From the NCBI GenBank assembly GCA_004380135.1, contig QXCR01000162.1, forward strand, positions 1-64,000: a DNA stretch of 64,000 bases, given 5' to 3'. Shown here in pieces: positions 1 through 10,571 of the stretch. Made by a program: the position numbers and the translations under genes. The stretch is from Stemphylium vesicarium. Lineage: Eukaryota > Ascomycota > Dothideomycetes > Pleosporales > Pleosporaceae. How positions within the stretch are numbered: the stretch's first letter is position 1; each line of letters opens with the position of its first letter. The notes beneath the pieces are model-generated. The model searched no databases and was not told the DNA's origin. It saw only the letters and a list, made by a program, of their open reading frames with translations.

Positions 1-670
1 CAAAGTCGACGTACTCTCCTTCCAACACTTGGCCAGGTTGGGTATTGAATATATCGATTATACCGCCAGTCGAGCTACCTTGTGAGGTCCCAGGCGCGCG
101 ATGCATCTTTGCTGCTATCTTCTTCAGAGTTTCGCGGGCCTGTTCTTCGTTCAGAGCTTCGATGTCAACCTCTAGATCCGTATCCACCACGCCTTCTTCC
201 ATCTGCTCCACAACCGTATAATTCCTCCTCTGCTCCTCGCCCGCCATGGTCGGTACATTCGCCACCGTCAACGGACCATGAAAAACCTGCCCCTGCGTTT
301 CATTCGCCGGAAGCTGGTCGTTGATGCGAAACGGGCCCGCGTACCCGATGCTGTGTTTGCCGACGAGCGCCCAATCTGCGTCGCTGTCGTTGGCGGAGAA
401 GGGGAAGCGGAGCGGTGGGCGCAAGGCGGCTTCTGTGGCTGTGATGGTGGCGCTCATGTAGCCCGAAGCTGTGTAGATGAGTAGGCCGACGGGCGCGGTG
501 CCGTAGGTTGCGTCTGGGATGGGGACGTTGTTGAGCGTGCTGCTGGTGTTGAGGAGGGTGTAGGTTCCTGCGAGCGCGGCGAGGATGTTGCTGTTGTCTG
601 GCTTTTGGGGTGTTGCAGGCAGAGCTGCTGCTACGGACGCCAGCAGCGTCATGGGGATTGTGAGATGCAT
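1..670 (-). CDS. Secreted lipocalin-like domain protein (3' end cut by window)
   Basis: The frame is open from ATG at 670 to the window edge, giving 223 residues without a stop. It opens with a typical secretion signal (MHLTIPMTLLASVAAALP). The motifs NILAALAGTYTLLNTS, APVGLLIYTASGYMSATI and KHSIGYAGPFRIN follow the pattern of the fungal lipocalin-like domain (Lipocalin_5 type), whose members have a small beta-barrel and mostly unknown ligands. Secretion is inferred from the signal peptide. A TATA-like element lies about 54 bp upstream of the ATG. The C-terminal part beyond domain-like residue 150 is acidic and contains no recognised motif. The family call is fairly secure; the function is unknown. 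Confidence 0.7.
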   Translation of the reverse strand, partial: MHLTIPMTLLASVAAALPATPQKPDNSNILAALAGTYTLLNTSSTLNNVPIPDATYGTAPVGLLIYTASGYMSATITATEAALRPPLRFPFSANDSDADWALVGKHSIGYAGPFRINDQLPANETQGQVFHGPLTVANVPTMAGEEQRRNYTVVEQMEEGVVDTDLEVDIEALNEEQARETLKKIAAKMHRAPGTSQGSSTGGIIDIFNTQPGQVLEGEYVDF

Positions 671-1227
671 GTTTGGATGTTTCCACGAACGCAAGCTGCA
701 AGGATGGGGGGGTTTGGGGACTGTATATAGGTACTTTGTTTATCTATAAACGGGAGGGGTTATTAGGGCTTATATACCATGCACTTATTCTCTCCCTTCT
801 TCCCGAGGTCGCTGCGACGCATTAACGTCTTAATTGCGCTGTGCCCAGGGCTGAGGGTACCAGGGTGTACATGGCTTGGACGCGTTCATTTCCGCCATGG
901 CGCCGTCGGCGGTTTGCGGGGTATCTTGACACAAGCCCTTTGATCCGGGTAGAACATTGTAAGATTAGCTGTTTTGTTGGTAAGCAGACGCGGAATTGAT
1001 TGCGCGTTTCGGTGAGCGTGGAATAGCATAATTGCATGTGATAGAGTTGAAGAGGATAGAGTTGTGGTACTCGCCCGGGTACCAGGTAGTTCTAGGGCTG
1101 CTCGGGATTATGTAAGGCGCGCTGAACGTCCTCGGGCCGCGTAGACAGCGCTCCGTAGCGCTTACTATGCTATTGCGCATGTACGGAAAAAGCGCAGATT
1201 TCAGAAATATGGTCTCTCTATTCGTCG
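671..1227. other. Intergenic, promoter side of lipocalin-like gene
   Basis: This gap lies between the start of the lipocalin-like gene and the stop of the next minus-strand gene. Apart from the TATA-like element I see no gene or repeat; the short frames here lack any family resemblance. Confidence 0.5.
724..729 (-). promoter_or_regulatory. TATA-like element of lipocalin-like gene
   Basis: A TATATA hexamer lies about 54 bp upstream of the ATG at 670, a usual distance for a core promoter element. It is assigned by sequence and position only. Confidence 0.35.
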
Positions 1228-3133
1228 CTACCTAGTTGTTTCCCATCTACACAATTCCTGACCATTTCCTGTAATTCCAACGCCCAGCGATGGCACGATC
1301 CAACAACGACTTGGAGCTAGGTGGACGAGACTTGGGCTCTTCCTCTGATTTATTTCCTTTTCCTTTGCCTCTGCCTCGTATTCCTCTACTTCAGGTCCCC
1401 CAGGAACTGGAGCATCGTCCATGACCTCATCGTTGTCATCGTCGTCCAGTCCCGGATGCTCCTCCCAGTTATCCAGCATCCTGGCCTCTTCTTCCAGCTC
1501 AATCGTGTGAGCTTCCCAGAGCGCCTTATCCCTCGTGGCGCCACTGGTATCCACAAACTCCTTATCTGGCTGCACACTCCACTGTCCACGTCGGAAGTCC
1601 CTTGGAAATCCCCTGGGTCTTATGTTCTCCCCCCACATGATGTTTTCCTGGACCTTATCCCAGTTCTTCGAGATTTTCCGTTTCATCGCGTTCGTCAGAA
1701 CAGCGCGCCTCCATTTGCTTTCTTGGGTGTGCAGCGGGATTGTGTAGTGAGGCCGAGCGGACTTGGGAGCTATGTTGTGCGCTATAAGCTGCGGAATGTC
1801 TGAATCAGGTTCGTCTGGTGCTGATTTAGGATCCTTCGCTGATCGGCCGGATGCTTGCTTCGCCTTTTTCGCCTGCTTTTCCTGTTCTGCCTGCTTCCGG
1901 AGTAGGTCTACGTCCGCTTCCGAGCGAACATAGACATCGTCGTTGAAAGTGACGCTCTTTTCCCCGCGACGACGCTTCTGCGGCGGAAGGTCTGCGTCGT
2001 TAGCCCTATGTCGCTTGGCGATTCGGGTTTCCTCTTCATTTCTGCTTCTGGACGCCTTTGGAGTTCATCCACCCCAAGTCATCGTCTACAGAAGCCCCCT
2101 CGGGAAGCTCAGGATCAAGCTTGAGTTCATGCCTGAGAGCTTTTTCCATGACATACTCCGCGCTATCCTGTTCTACGCGAGTGAGCGACCCGTCATCTAC
2201 CGCGTCTTTGTACTTTTGAAGTGCGCTTGTAGCACTGTACGGGTTTGTGAGTCTGAATTTTTGGACATCGACTTCGCTGTTTGCAGGAGCCTGCTCCTTT
2301 TCCCAATTCAGTTCCTTGTCGGAAAGAAATCCGAGTTTGACGATTGCAGCTAGAAGCAGCCGCTTCTTGTGTCGGTAGCTGATGTTGTCGAATGCGGAAC
2401 TATGGGCTTGCTCGAGGAGATTCTTCATGCTGCTGCATGAGAATATCTCGTATTCTGCACGGCCAGGAGTCTTCTGGGTACTTTCATGCCAATACGTTGA
2501 GCCCCCGTGGCGGAAGATGACCTCCTCGATCTCCTGGATGCTCTTTATGTGACCGTCCACGACGCACACGGGACAGCTGTATACGATGGGGTAAAACGGT
2601 TCACAGGAGGGATGAAGGAAGTGTCCACATTTGGCAGGTAGTGGGTCATCTGCTATCGTCTCAGAGTCCGAGGGAGGATCCAAATCGGGGCCCGTATTAG
2701 CATCCGGCTCAGGGACGTCGTCGCCAGTGGTCAGTTGTGAAGTCAACGTATCAGACGGAGAAAGGTCTTGACCATGCTGCGATGAGATATCGGACAGTGC
2801 TGCCAAAGGTGGAACCTCAGTCTGTTCTGGCGCTCCATGAAATGGTGTTGCAAAGTCCTCCACTTCACTGCGCGCGAGACAGACATCCTGTTCTGTTCTC
2901 CGCTTCTTCCTCGGCGGCGATCCGCGCTGAAGTCCGGCTATTTCAACTTCATACTCGGGGATACTCTCCTTGCGCTTCCCAAGAGCGACCTCATCAGTTT
3001 CCGCGCTCGAAGATGTTGTGTCCCCCGCTGTATCAGCAACGGCGACCTCAGCCGGCGCGCTTAAGGAGGGGGTGTCAGGGGCGGAAAAGGCTTGCGCCTG
3101 ATCGTGGTGGTCGGCAGCGACAAAAGAAGTCAT
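1228..3133 (-). CDS. Hypothetical protein with Cys/His cluster; reading frame broken once
   Basis: The protein starts at ATG 3133 (MTSFVAADHHDQ) and runs to a TGA near 2036. The sequence continues convincingly in another frame from about 2035 to 1228 (NEEETRIAKRH, then VTFNDDVYVR and a Trp/acidic C-terminal half). The N-terminal third is low-complexity. A Cys/His cluster (KCGHFLHPSCEPFYPIVYSCPVC) near residues 170-190 could bind zinc, like a degenerate RING. A basic PQKRRRG stretch suggests nuclear location. The join is either a single extra base near the AAATGA at 2036-2041 or an unusual 58-nt intron with a GTAGAC donor. The family is not recognised. The combined product would be about 630 residues. 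Confidence 0.55.
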
Positions 3134-3866
3134 TGTGGTATCGGGTATTGAAAAGATGGAAAAGTAGTAGTCCAGTTGTGGCAAGCTCGGGGTAACCTAT
3201 GGTTGAGAGCGAGTTGCGCGGGCGAAAGTATAATGCTAAAAGTAGTGAGCGCGTTGGGGCATTCTTGGCCAAAGGCGGGGGCTCGTCAGAAGGTAAGGCG
3301 CTCGGACGCGAGCTCTACGTGATGTCAATCGCGGCAATTTTTGGTGTGGTAGTGAAAGCGGAGCACGTGATTGCTTTGCTTCCACTCCACCAGGCCGCTG
3401 TGAAATGACGAAAGAACATCTTAGTATAGAAAAAGGTGAAATGTGTTATAACATTAGCTTGAAGAACACTTTATAAAGCAGAAAGCTAAGTCAGGGCGTG
3501 GTTAGACCCTTTCCTTTGCACGAACAAGTACGGTCTTCCCCTTATAGTGGAGCTCAGAACGGTCTCATTGCTATCTACTGGTAGTACTACTTGTTTGCTC
3601 TAGTATGAAAGTAACAAAGTGTTTTATTTGCACTCTAGCACACAGTTTTCTCGCGCGGGTATGGACTAAACGTATTTTGATTCTATTGCTGATTACAAAA
3701 ATTCTCTTCATCTCCATCTTCACCTCCACGATTCTAATATTCATCGCTCTGGTCACACGCCCTAACCCATCCTTTGGGTTTGTCTTTTGTGAAAAAGCCA
3801 ATACCAACAACCGCGCGGGCAACTGATGTGACATGACTTGCAAATAACTTCCTCGAGGTAATTGAG
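3134..3866. other. Intergenic with one dispersed-repeat copy
   Basis: This gap lies upstream of the hypothetical gene and downstream of the carboxylesterase. It holds copy A of the diverged 49-bp repeat (3365-3413) and an AT-rich stretch from about 3600 to 3760. I see no gene. Confidence 0.5.
3365..3413 (+). repeat. Diverged dispersed repeat, copy A
   Basis: The segment starts ACGTGATTGC and ends TGACGAAA. It matches 9643-9691 at 42 of 49 positions without gaps, in the same orientation. Weaker similarity continues downstream (TAAG..GTCAGGGC..). It could be a remnant of a small transposable element. Confidence 0.6.
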
Positions 3867-5635
3867 CTAATTGTAAAGAACCTGCTCCCACCACTTGCAT
3901 CGCGAGTTCGCAGCTGGGTCCTTCCCAAGAGTTATATTGTTAGCATTAATATGAACCAACTCTGCAACTTTGCCATACTTGGGGACAGACGACAGCCCAT
4001 CAACACGGCTCCCAGGCACCCCGTGGAGAACGAAACTGATAAGATAGTCCTGGAGAACATGCCCGACCGTCGAGTTGATGGATTTGTTCGTACTGGGATC
4101 ATAGAACATATAGCCCTGGTCCGCGACATGCAGGGCAGGGAGGATGTTGAACAAGTATCCATATGCATTGCTTACTGCGCTTTGAAGAGCATAAGACGTG
4201 CAGGTGAAGTATGATTCAGTGGTTACAAATGCACTGCGGCCAACCTGCTCACGGTACGGGTACGTTCCATTGAAGACTGGCGGGTACAAGTCGTTGACAA
4301 TGTAGTCGATGACGGACGCGTTTGCGTTGGGGAAAGTCCTCTCTTCTAGCGAACGGAAGCCGGCATCGTCGCGTACAGGAGGTGCGAATCCGAGACCTTC
4401 GTTGGTGTTGTGTGCTACAAGAACGCTGATCGATTTGTCGAATTTGCCGTCCTTGAGAAGAGCCTTGGAATCCTGAGTTATAAAGGTCCCGTCGATTGAA
4501 GGGCCAAACGAGAATGATCCATATCCAGCGCCAGAAATTTGCGCAGCATTTGCTTTCATGAGCGTATCAGACGATGCTTCGCGCGCCTCTTCAAGACTGC
4601 TAACGTTTGCCCTCTGGAGATACTCTCTAAAAGACTGGTCTTCCTGGGTGGTGCTTCCAGACATCAAGACAGCAGCGGACCCAACAAAAGCTTGCTGGAA
4701 GGCAGGCTTTGAGGTTCCGCCGAACGCAGTCATGTGCTCAACGATAGAACCTCCGCCAGCTGAGTTTCCAGCAACCGTGACTTGTGTCTTGTCGCCGCCG
4801 AAGAGGTGGATCTTGTCTTGTACCCACTGGAAGGCTTGGCGCTGATCCAAGAGCCCAGCATTTGGGGTACCAAGCTTCGAAAATTGAGGCCCAGCCAGAA
4901 AGCCGAATGCACCTAACCGGTAATTGATAGCAGCGAAGATGATGTCGCGTTGATGTTCGGTCTGAGCGCGCTCAATAAGACCGTTGAATGCGATATCGTT
5001 CTTGGACCCAGAAGTGAAACCTCCGCCTGATTCCACGATTAGCCTTGTACGTATGGAAGATTACAGAAGTCAATCACCAGGTATGTACACTACCACTGGA
5101 GCGCTTTTGTTCTTGTGGGGTTCATTGAAAACACTCGCTGGAACGAACACATCAAGGAACAAGCAGTCCTCGTTCTCTTGCGGATCTCGAACAGTCGGGA
5201 TCGCGCCACTTGCCGGGGCAGCCGACTCCGAGATATCCGGGAGGATTCCACTGGAGATGTATGCAGGCGCCCATTGTGCAGATGTGGATAGCCAACCTGC
5301 AGTTGCTTGCGGACAGATTCGAGACTCTAGGCCGTCGTTGACAGCTGAGTAGTTGTGTGCCGGAGGTTGAGGTGGGCCGAATCGAAAATTTTCCAGCGGC
5401 GGAGCAGCGTATCTGATATTTGAGAAAGTGTAGACGTTGAGCTTTGGCTATTACTACTGTCAGATCATCTGCTGAGGAGGGTATACTGGGAATTCTTGCT
5501 CACATCAAACGCAGATGCGCGATGATATCCATAGCCCAAGTCGACAATGGGCAATTCGTTCGCCTCGCAGTATGCAAACGACGGTGCAAAGCTCAAGCAG
5601 CATGCAAGTGTGGAAAGTTTCTTTTGGAGAATCAT
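3867..5635 (-). CDS. Secreted type-B carboxylesterase
   Basis: Three exons (5504-5635, 5078-5447, 3867-5026) encode 553 residues, the usual length for fungal type-B carboxylesterases. Residues 1 to about 22 form a signal peptide, so the enzyme is probably secreted. The family pattern NIRYAAPP, ENEDCLFLDVFVP and the oxyanion-loop GGGF are present. Likely catalytic residues are Ser256 in AGNSAGGG, Glu377 in HNTNEGLG and His467 in PALHVADQG. The nucleophile elbow reads G-N-S-A-G rather than the common G-E-S-A-G, and the loop before GGGF reads YIP rather than WIH. Substrate cannot be told from sequence. The gene shares a 436-bp bidirectional promoter with the PLAC8 gene. Confidence 0.88.
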
Positions 5636-5715
5636 TGTTGATGAAAGGCCGGTGGTGATTTTTCAAAGGAAAGACAAGTTGATAATGATAGTGATCTTTT
5701 GGGACAGGCTAGAAC

Positions 5716-5722
5716 ATATATA
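5716..5722 (-). promoter_or_regulatory. TATA-like element of carboxylesterase
   Basis: The TATATAT on the minus strand is about 81 bp upstream of the carboxylesterase ATG at 5635. The assignment rests on position and sequence only. Confidence 0.35.
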
Positions 5723-5806
5723 GCCACTTAGTCCCTAAAAGAGATTTCAATCTGGTAGGATGCCCGGCAAACCTACACATTGAAGTTGCACGGTGACGTT
5801 TCGCGC

Positions 5807-5928
5807 TCGCAGCGAGTACGATTAGGCGCTGGGCCCTAGAAACCCGCAAGTCTAGTACTAGTGTCTTCCTAATCAGTATTAGCGCCGCCATCTCGGGTTC
5901 GCACCGAGTACGATGACACGCTGGGCCC
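5807..5928 (+). repeat. Two direct copies of a GAGTACGAT...CTGGGCCC unit
   Basis: The unit at 5807-5835 (TCGCAGCGAGTACGATTAGG, ending GCTGGGCCC) recurs at 5898-5928 (TTCGCACCGAGTACGATGAC, ending GCTGGGCCC). The centres are about 92 bp apart. Between them lies the 10-bp palindrome CTAGTACTAG. Location in a divergent promoter makes a regulatory role possible, but this is not shown. Confidence 0.5.
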
Positions 5929-6071
5929 AAGGTTTTAGGAGTTATAAGTCTTCCTTGGAATCCTCTCCGTTGTCTTTACATATCCTCATTAGCACCTTTG
6001 TCACACAGATCCCAGCTACTGCTACTATTATCGCCTATTCCTCCACTTCGTTCCGCAACACAGATCTTATT

Positions 6072-6642
6072 ATGACGGACCACTGGGAAAATGGCCTTTG
6101 TGACGGTATATGCGGAGGGGATTGCGGCACTTGCGTAAGTTGTCCTCGAGGGTCTTCCGAGAAAGATTCTTTTACTGAGCCCAACCGCTGACCTTTCTTA
6201 GATGGGTGCCTGGTTCTGTGCTTCCTGCCTTTTCGGTCGCATTACTTCTCGTCAGAAGTCTTTCCCCAACAACAATGGCGATATGTTCAACGGGTCGTGT
6301 CTGATACACGGACTCTCAGTGTGTTTAGGCATATGGTGGATCCCACAGATGCTCCGCCGTCAGGCTGTCAGACAGCGCTTGGGCATTCAAGGTGACGGTT
6401 GCAACGACTGTGTTATGTCGACCTTCTGTGGAATCTGCTCCTTGTCGCAGATGAACATGGAGCTGAAATCGCGAGCGGCTACTTCAATCAGCGTTCATAT
6501 GGACGGATACCCAAGAGAGCAACAGCGCATGCTATACGACGACAACCTTCCGCCGTACAACGAATCCAGTAGTGCCAACCGTCCCCAACCGTCTTCGCAG
6601 CCCCAAGACATTCAAGGGAAGCCCGGAATACGCAAAGACTAG
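6072..6642 (+). CDS. PLAC8 family Cys-rich protein
   Basis: Two exons (6072-6134 and 6202-6642) encode 167 residues. The 67-nt intron has a GTAAGT donor and ends CTTAG. The Cys-rich core matches the PLAC8 pattern: CDGICGGDCGTC, then WFCASCLFGRI, a hydrophobic CLIHGLSVCLGIWWIP and the second Cys group DGCNDCVMSTFCGICSLSQ. PLAC8 proteins are usually small membrane-associated factors. Fungal and plant relatives include the Pcr/Mca-type proteins tied to calcium and metal handling, but no such role can be assigned here. The C-terminal 45 residues are polar and rich in Pro, Gln and Ser. Confidence 0.82.
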
Positions 6643-8320
6643 TTCACTCAAGCCTGTCGATTTCATCACTGTAAGAGCTTCATCGTCACTCGTAGAAGAT
6701 CGCCCACTGACTTCAATATAGAAGCCACGATTCTGGCTCCTATTGAAACGGTATTGATATAGTTACCGTTTGTTATGAGCAGGTGCTTAGGAATAGCACC
6801 TACATGGTGGTTACGTGTTTCTCTAAACGAGGGGCAGCACGCACATGGGATAGATACTGGCGTTCAACATTGTTGCATTTGACATAGTTATTCTCTTCTT
6901 CTTCCGCCTTTAGACTCATCTTGTAATTCTCCTTTGTTCCGAATATACTATACATTTACAATTAGTCTTGTCGCAATAACCTAGCCTACTGACAGTCGTG
7001 ACAAAGGAGTGAGTGCAGCATGACTGAAATTCCCAGGTTTTGGAGAGTTTTCTTTATCTCATCTTTATTAGCAAGAGTAATGCGTACGCTACAAGGGAAA
7101 AAGGGTTGTGTGATGTAACGAATACCAGACCCCTGAAAGGCATTTTTATTCTTGTGGGTATGTACTACAAATAGCAATTGAAAAATGTTCAAGTTTGGTC
7201 GATGCTGCAACGGTGAGATTTGGCCCAACGCATTCCTGGAACACAGAACACCGGATCCACGTTAAGTGGCGGAACCCTAGTCCGACAAAAGACTGCGCCC
7301 CTAGGCCTCCGACTCAGCGACGCTTGGATCGCCTCCTGATTTGCGCTTGAGCTAGAACTCCTTACCGGAAACCACATTCCGACGCGGTGATTGCACGTCG
7401 CATCAACTTCCTCTCGTGCTAGTCTTGAGAATCTTTGCATCGTTAGCTTTTTAATGGGGCCAAACAATCTGAGAAGTGTTCCAGTCTTTACAAACGTGTA
7501 GTAGCTGCCAAAGTGAATGTCTCAACTAACCACGGAACGGATAGCACGACTATTCGTTCACAAAGATATCAAAGACCACCCGCAATCAATGTCTAAACCA
7601 ACGTTCCAGCGATAGTCATTCGGCTTGCGCAAAACCAGAACAGACGACTATTCGTCTCTCGGTAGTGGCCGCCACTGAACAGACGCTACCCTGCACAGCA
7701 CCGGCGTAATCTAACCCTCAAAAAAACGCTCCACATTGTGTGGCGTGGGTTATAACCGGTGTCCTAGGACTCCACGGTAATGATCTTCCTACTTTCAGTT
7801 CGTTCATTAGTCGCTCGGTGCGTCTCGGAAAGGAGATCAGAGGCTTGACCCAGCTAGCGAGAAGCTTGTCTAAGACGTTTGAAGCTTGTCAGCAGTAGCG
7901 CGGTTCGAAAGACCTTCGCCTGTTTTTATCGGGCGATATCGATTGGAATGATTGCCGAATGTTCTGGCCGCTCTGTATACTGTCAATGGACGTAAGGTGC
8001 GCTCTCGCGCCGAGCAATATCGATTATGCAAGACATGTGCACAAGAAAACCATCGTGTAGGTCTTTGAAACAGCATTACAATGAATGCGGCCCCATTTGT
8101 AATCATGTGTGGGTCGGTGGTCTCAACTTGTGTAGGGTCGATGGGGGCCATAAGGCGCATCGAGCGAACGCGCGCATTGCGGGCACGGGCATTGTACCGT
8201 AGCTGAAAGGAAGTCATGCCGAGGCGGTAGCCGCTTATGTACGCAATCCCCTCTCCTGCGACACGCTCTACCGCCTACATATCACACATACAGCGATACG
8301 AGCACGCGCAAGCTCCAACA
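6643..8320. other. Intergenic, 1.7 kb
   Basis: No convincing gene is seen. A minus-strand frame at 7189-7467 is open but lacks a good ATG and family match. The 12-mer ACGACTATTCGT occurs twice, near 7546 and 7644. The last few hundred bases form the promoter of the Zn2Cys6 gene. Confidence 0.45.
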
Positions 8321-9513
8321 ATGCAATACTCGAGCCTGCCATCACCTCCGATCAACGAATTATGCAATAGTGCCAATAGCCAAGCCACAACAATAAGCAG
8401 ACGTCCACATCGCAAATCACGTGGTGGTTGTAAAGGTTGCAAAAAACGCCGGATCAAGGTATTTATGTCATCGCGTAGAATACGAGAACCTCGCTGATGT
8501 GTGTCAAGTGCGATGAAAAGAAACCACACTGCGGACCTTGTGTCCGGCGCCAGGTGCGCTGCGATTTTGCCGAACCAACCCGGGAAAGCAGCGCCACAAC
8601 TCTTGAAACCTCAGACTTGCGCATGTCTGAGCTCGAGCTCATGTACCACTACACTACTTCGACCTGCTACTCGATCGGAATGTGGTACACGAATGGCACA
8701 AGACTGCACACTGGAGTAGCCAAGCTTGGCTTCAAACATCCGCACATATTACACTCGACATTTGCCCTTACAGCTCTGCATCTCGCTCGATGTCGCCCAG
8801 ATCGAAAAGAGGAATATGTGAAAATGGCAAATCATCACTATGAGCGTGCACTAGCTCTAGTTACACCTGAAATTGCCAAAATTCATCCCGACAACTGCGA
8901 CGCAGTCCTGGGAACAGTACACGCCATGTGTTTTATTAGCTGGGCCCGTGGCCCGCAGCCCGGTGAATATCTTGCTTTTGCGAGAGAAGGCCAGTCGGAT
9001 TGGCTCTTAATGTTTCGCGGTGTGAGAGCAACACTAGAAAGCATTGGCAGGCAACATTATAGCCATGCGCGCACTGCCGCAGCCCCAAAGAAGGAGCGTA
9101 AATTACCTGTACTGGAAGTACCAGATGAATACGACGAGCAGCTTGACCGACTGCACGAATATGTGGAATTCATCGCAAAAGACACTCCTGCCTTTGAAGG
9201 GGACATGACGGCTGTCCAAGGTCTTCGAGCAGTCTTCGAAAATCGCTATCAAGGAAAAGACAGCGAGTTCCATGTGGCATTTGGATGGTTATATTGTGTC
9301 CCAGACGACTTCCTGGATCGGCTGCAGCAGCGTACATCGACCGCGCTTATTGTATACGCGCATTTCGTGGTTTTGTTACATGACATGGAGCGGTTCTGGT
9401 ATATGAAGGGCTGGACGCATCACGTTATGAGTGGAATATTCGAGGCTCTAGACGACGAGCATAGGTTGTGGATCACATGGCCCATGGCACAGGTTGGGTG
9501 GATTGCACCATGA
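8321..9513 (+). CDS. Zn2Cys6 transcription factor, Upc2-like
   Basis: Two exons (8321-8458 and 8509-9513) encode 380 residues. The 50-nt intron splits the zinc cluster. After splicing the cysteines fall at residues 37, 40, 47, 54, 57 and 64 (C-x2-C-x6-C-x6-C-x2-C-x6-C), preceded by basic RRPHRKSRG. The C-terminal part (LMYHYTTSTCYSIG, HSTFALTALHLARCRPD, HYERALALVTPEI, SDWLLMFRGVRATLES) has the style of Upc2-type sterol-uptake regulators (Fungal_trans_2). Start 8321 is chosen for its AACAATG context; an in-frame upstream ATG exists at 8237. Targets are unknown. A lipid or detoxification role is only suggested by the family and by neighbouring esterases. Confidence 0.85.
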
Positions 9514-10571
9514 ATAGTTTCGTAACTGTGTTCTACTAATTTTCTTAACTGTTTAATACATTGTAATATCCCAAAGCTTACACTCCTACATAAACTCAAG
9601 CGACGTTGATGGCGACCAGTCTCTGTGTATTGAGACTAAAAGACGTGATTGCGTTCCTTTCACTCCACTAGGCAGCCGTGAACTGACGAAATGAAAGTTA
9701 CTAGTATGCATCATATAGACAATCTAGACTTAAGTTGTCAGGGCTGGCCCACTGACCCAAAGATCATGGCATGTTGCTACAACGAGCACTAAAATGAGAG
9801 CGCCTGTAACAAGATCAAGCGCAACAGTTAGCCGATGGCGCGATTTGCTTGCTACTCAGACGCAATCAATTAGCGCGCAAATAAACGAGCGGTATTACAG
9901 GCAAGCAATTCTCCTCGCCCGCGACTCCGTAGAATGCTGTACTCCACAGACGTTAGCCAGTGAACAGTGACACCGCCGCACCGTACCACCGACGTTTCCA
10001 GGAAAGGGTTAGAAAAAAAGACGCAAAATACAGTTTCAATGCTCCTGACGAGGCCTTTTCATCCCCCATCAGTGAGATGGTCAAGGTCAGATGATCTCTT
10101 TAGCTGCTTTCAACCACCATACTTACCCATTCACCGACAGCCCTTTCCAACTTTACCCCACTTTTTTTACATTCTTCCAGACTTTCTCATTGGTATGTTT
10201 CAACGGTTGCCATCCTTGGCAACTTTGCATGGCTATTACCATTTTCAAAAGCTCTTCGAGCTTACTCATCAGCCGTCCATGTTTTCAATCACCACACTCT
10301 TTATTTACCGACAGCTTATGTGACCCATTTCTGCTCTGGGACAGCACAGTCGCAACACGCCCAAATACGCCCGCATTTCGACAAGTAAATCCCACCAGGT
10401 ACTGGGACTCTCTGCTTAAGGGTTAGCAGCCATCAACCAACAGCTTTCTCACGTGAAAGAAACATGACATACCGCACAGCAATTGTTCAAACAAAAGTCC
10501 AAATATGCACACCCTCATAGAATGCTATTTCCACAACCTATCTACAACTCATCCCTCTGCACCCCCCCTAG
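9514..10571. other. Intergenic, 1.06 kb, with repeat copy B
   Basis: This is a convergent gap between the Zn2Cys6 gene and the tannase. It holds the second copy of the 49-bp repeat and a pyrimidine-rich segment near 10100-10330. Open frames there are low-complexity and unlikely to be genes. Confidence 0.5.
9643..9691 (+). repeat. Diverged dispersed repeat, copy B
   Basis: This segment matches 3365-3413 at 42 of 49 positions, ungapped and in the same orientation, about 6.3 kb away. See copy A. Confidence 0.6.

Larger units (their letters stand above)
5636..6071. other. Bidirectional promoter region, carboxylesterase / PLAC8
   Basis: This 436-bp interval separates two divergent starts. It contains the TATA-like element for the esterase and two degenerate direct copies of a 29-31 bp unit (see repeat at 5807-5928). 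No coding sequence is seen. Confidence 0.55.

Noticed and set aside
300..701. 133-codon minus-strand frame overlapping the first gene
   Set aside because: The alternative frame starting at ATG 670 encodes the lipocalin-like protein with a signal peptide, so this is its shadow.
5891..5907. CTCGG-GTTCGCA-CCGAG hairpin resembling a tRNA T-arm
   Set aside because: Loop does not fit the T-loop consensus and no acceptor, D or anticodon arms fit around it; better explained as part of the local duplicated unit.
7189..7467. 92-codon minus-strand frame in the 1.7-kb gap
   Set aside because: No ATG at its beginning, no family match; an unknown repeat-derived fragment cannot be excluded.
7900..7915. 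GGTTCGAAAG resembling a Pol III B-box
   Set aside because: Lacks the closing CC of the B-box and no A-box or cloverleaf upstream.
9967..10426. Overlapping plus-strand frames of 111-118 codons
   Set aside because: Composed of pyrimidine-rich DNA with hydrophobic chance translation; no start context or homology.
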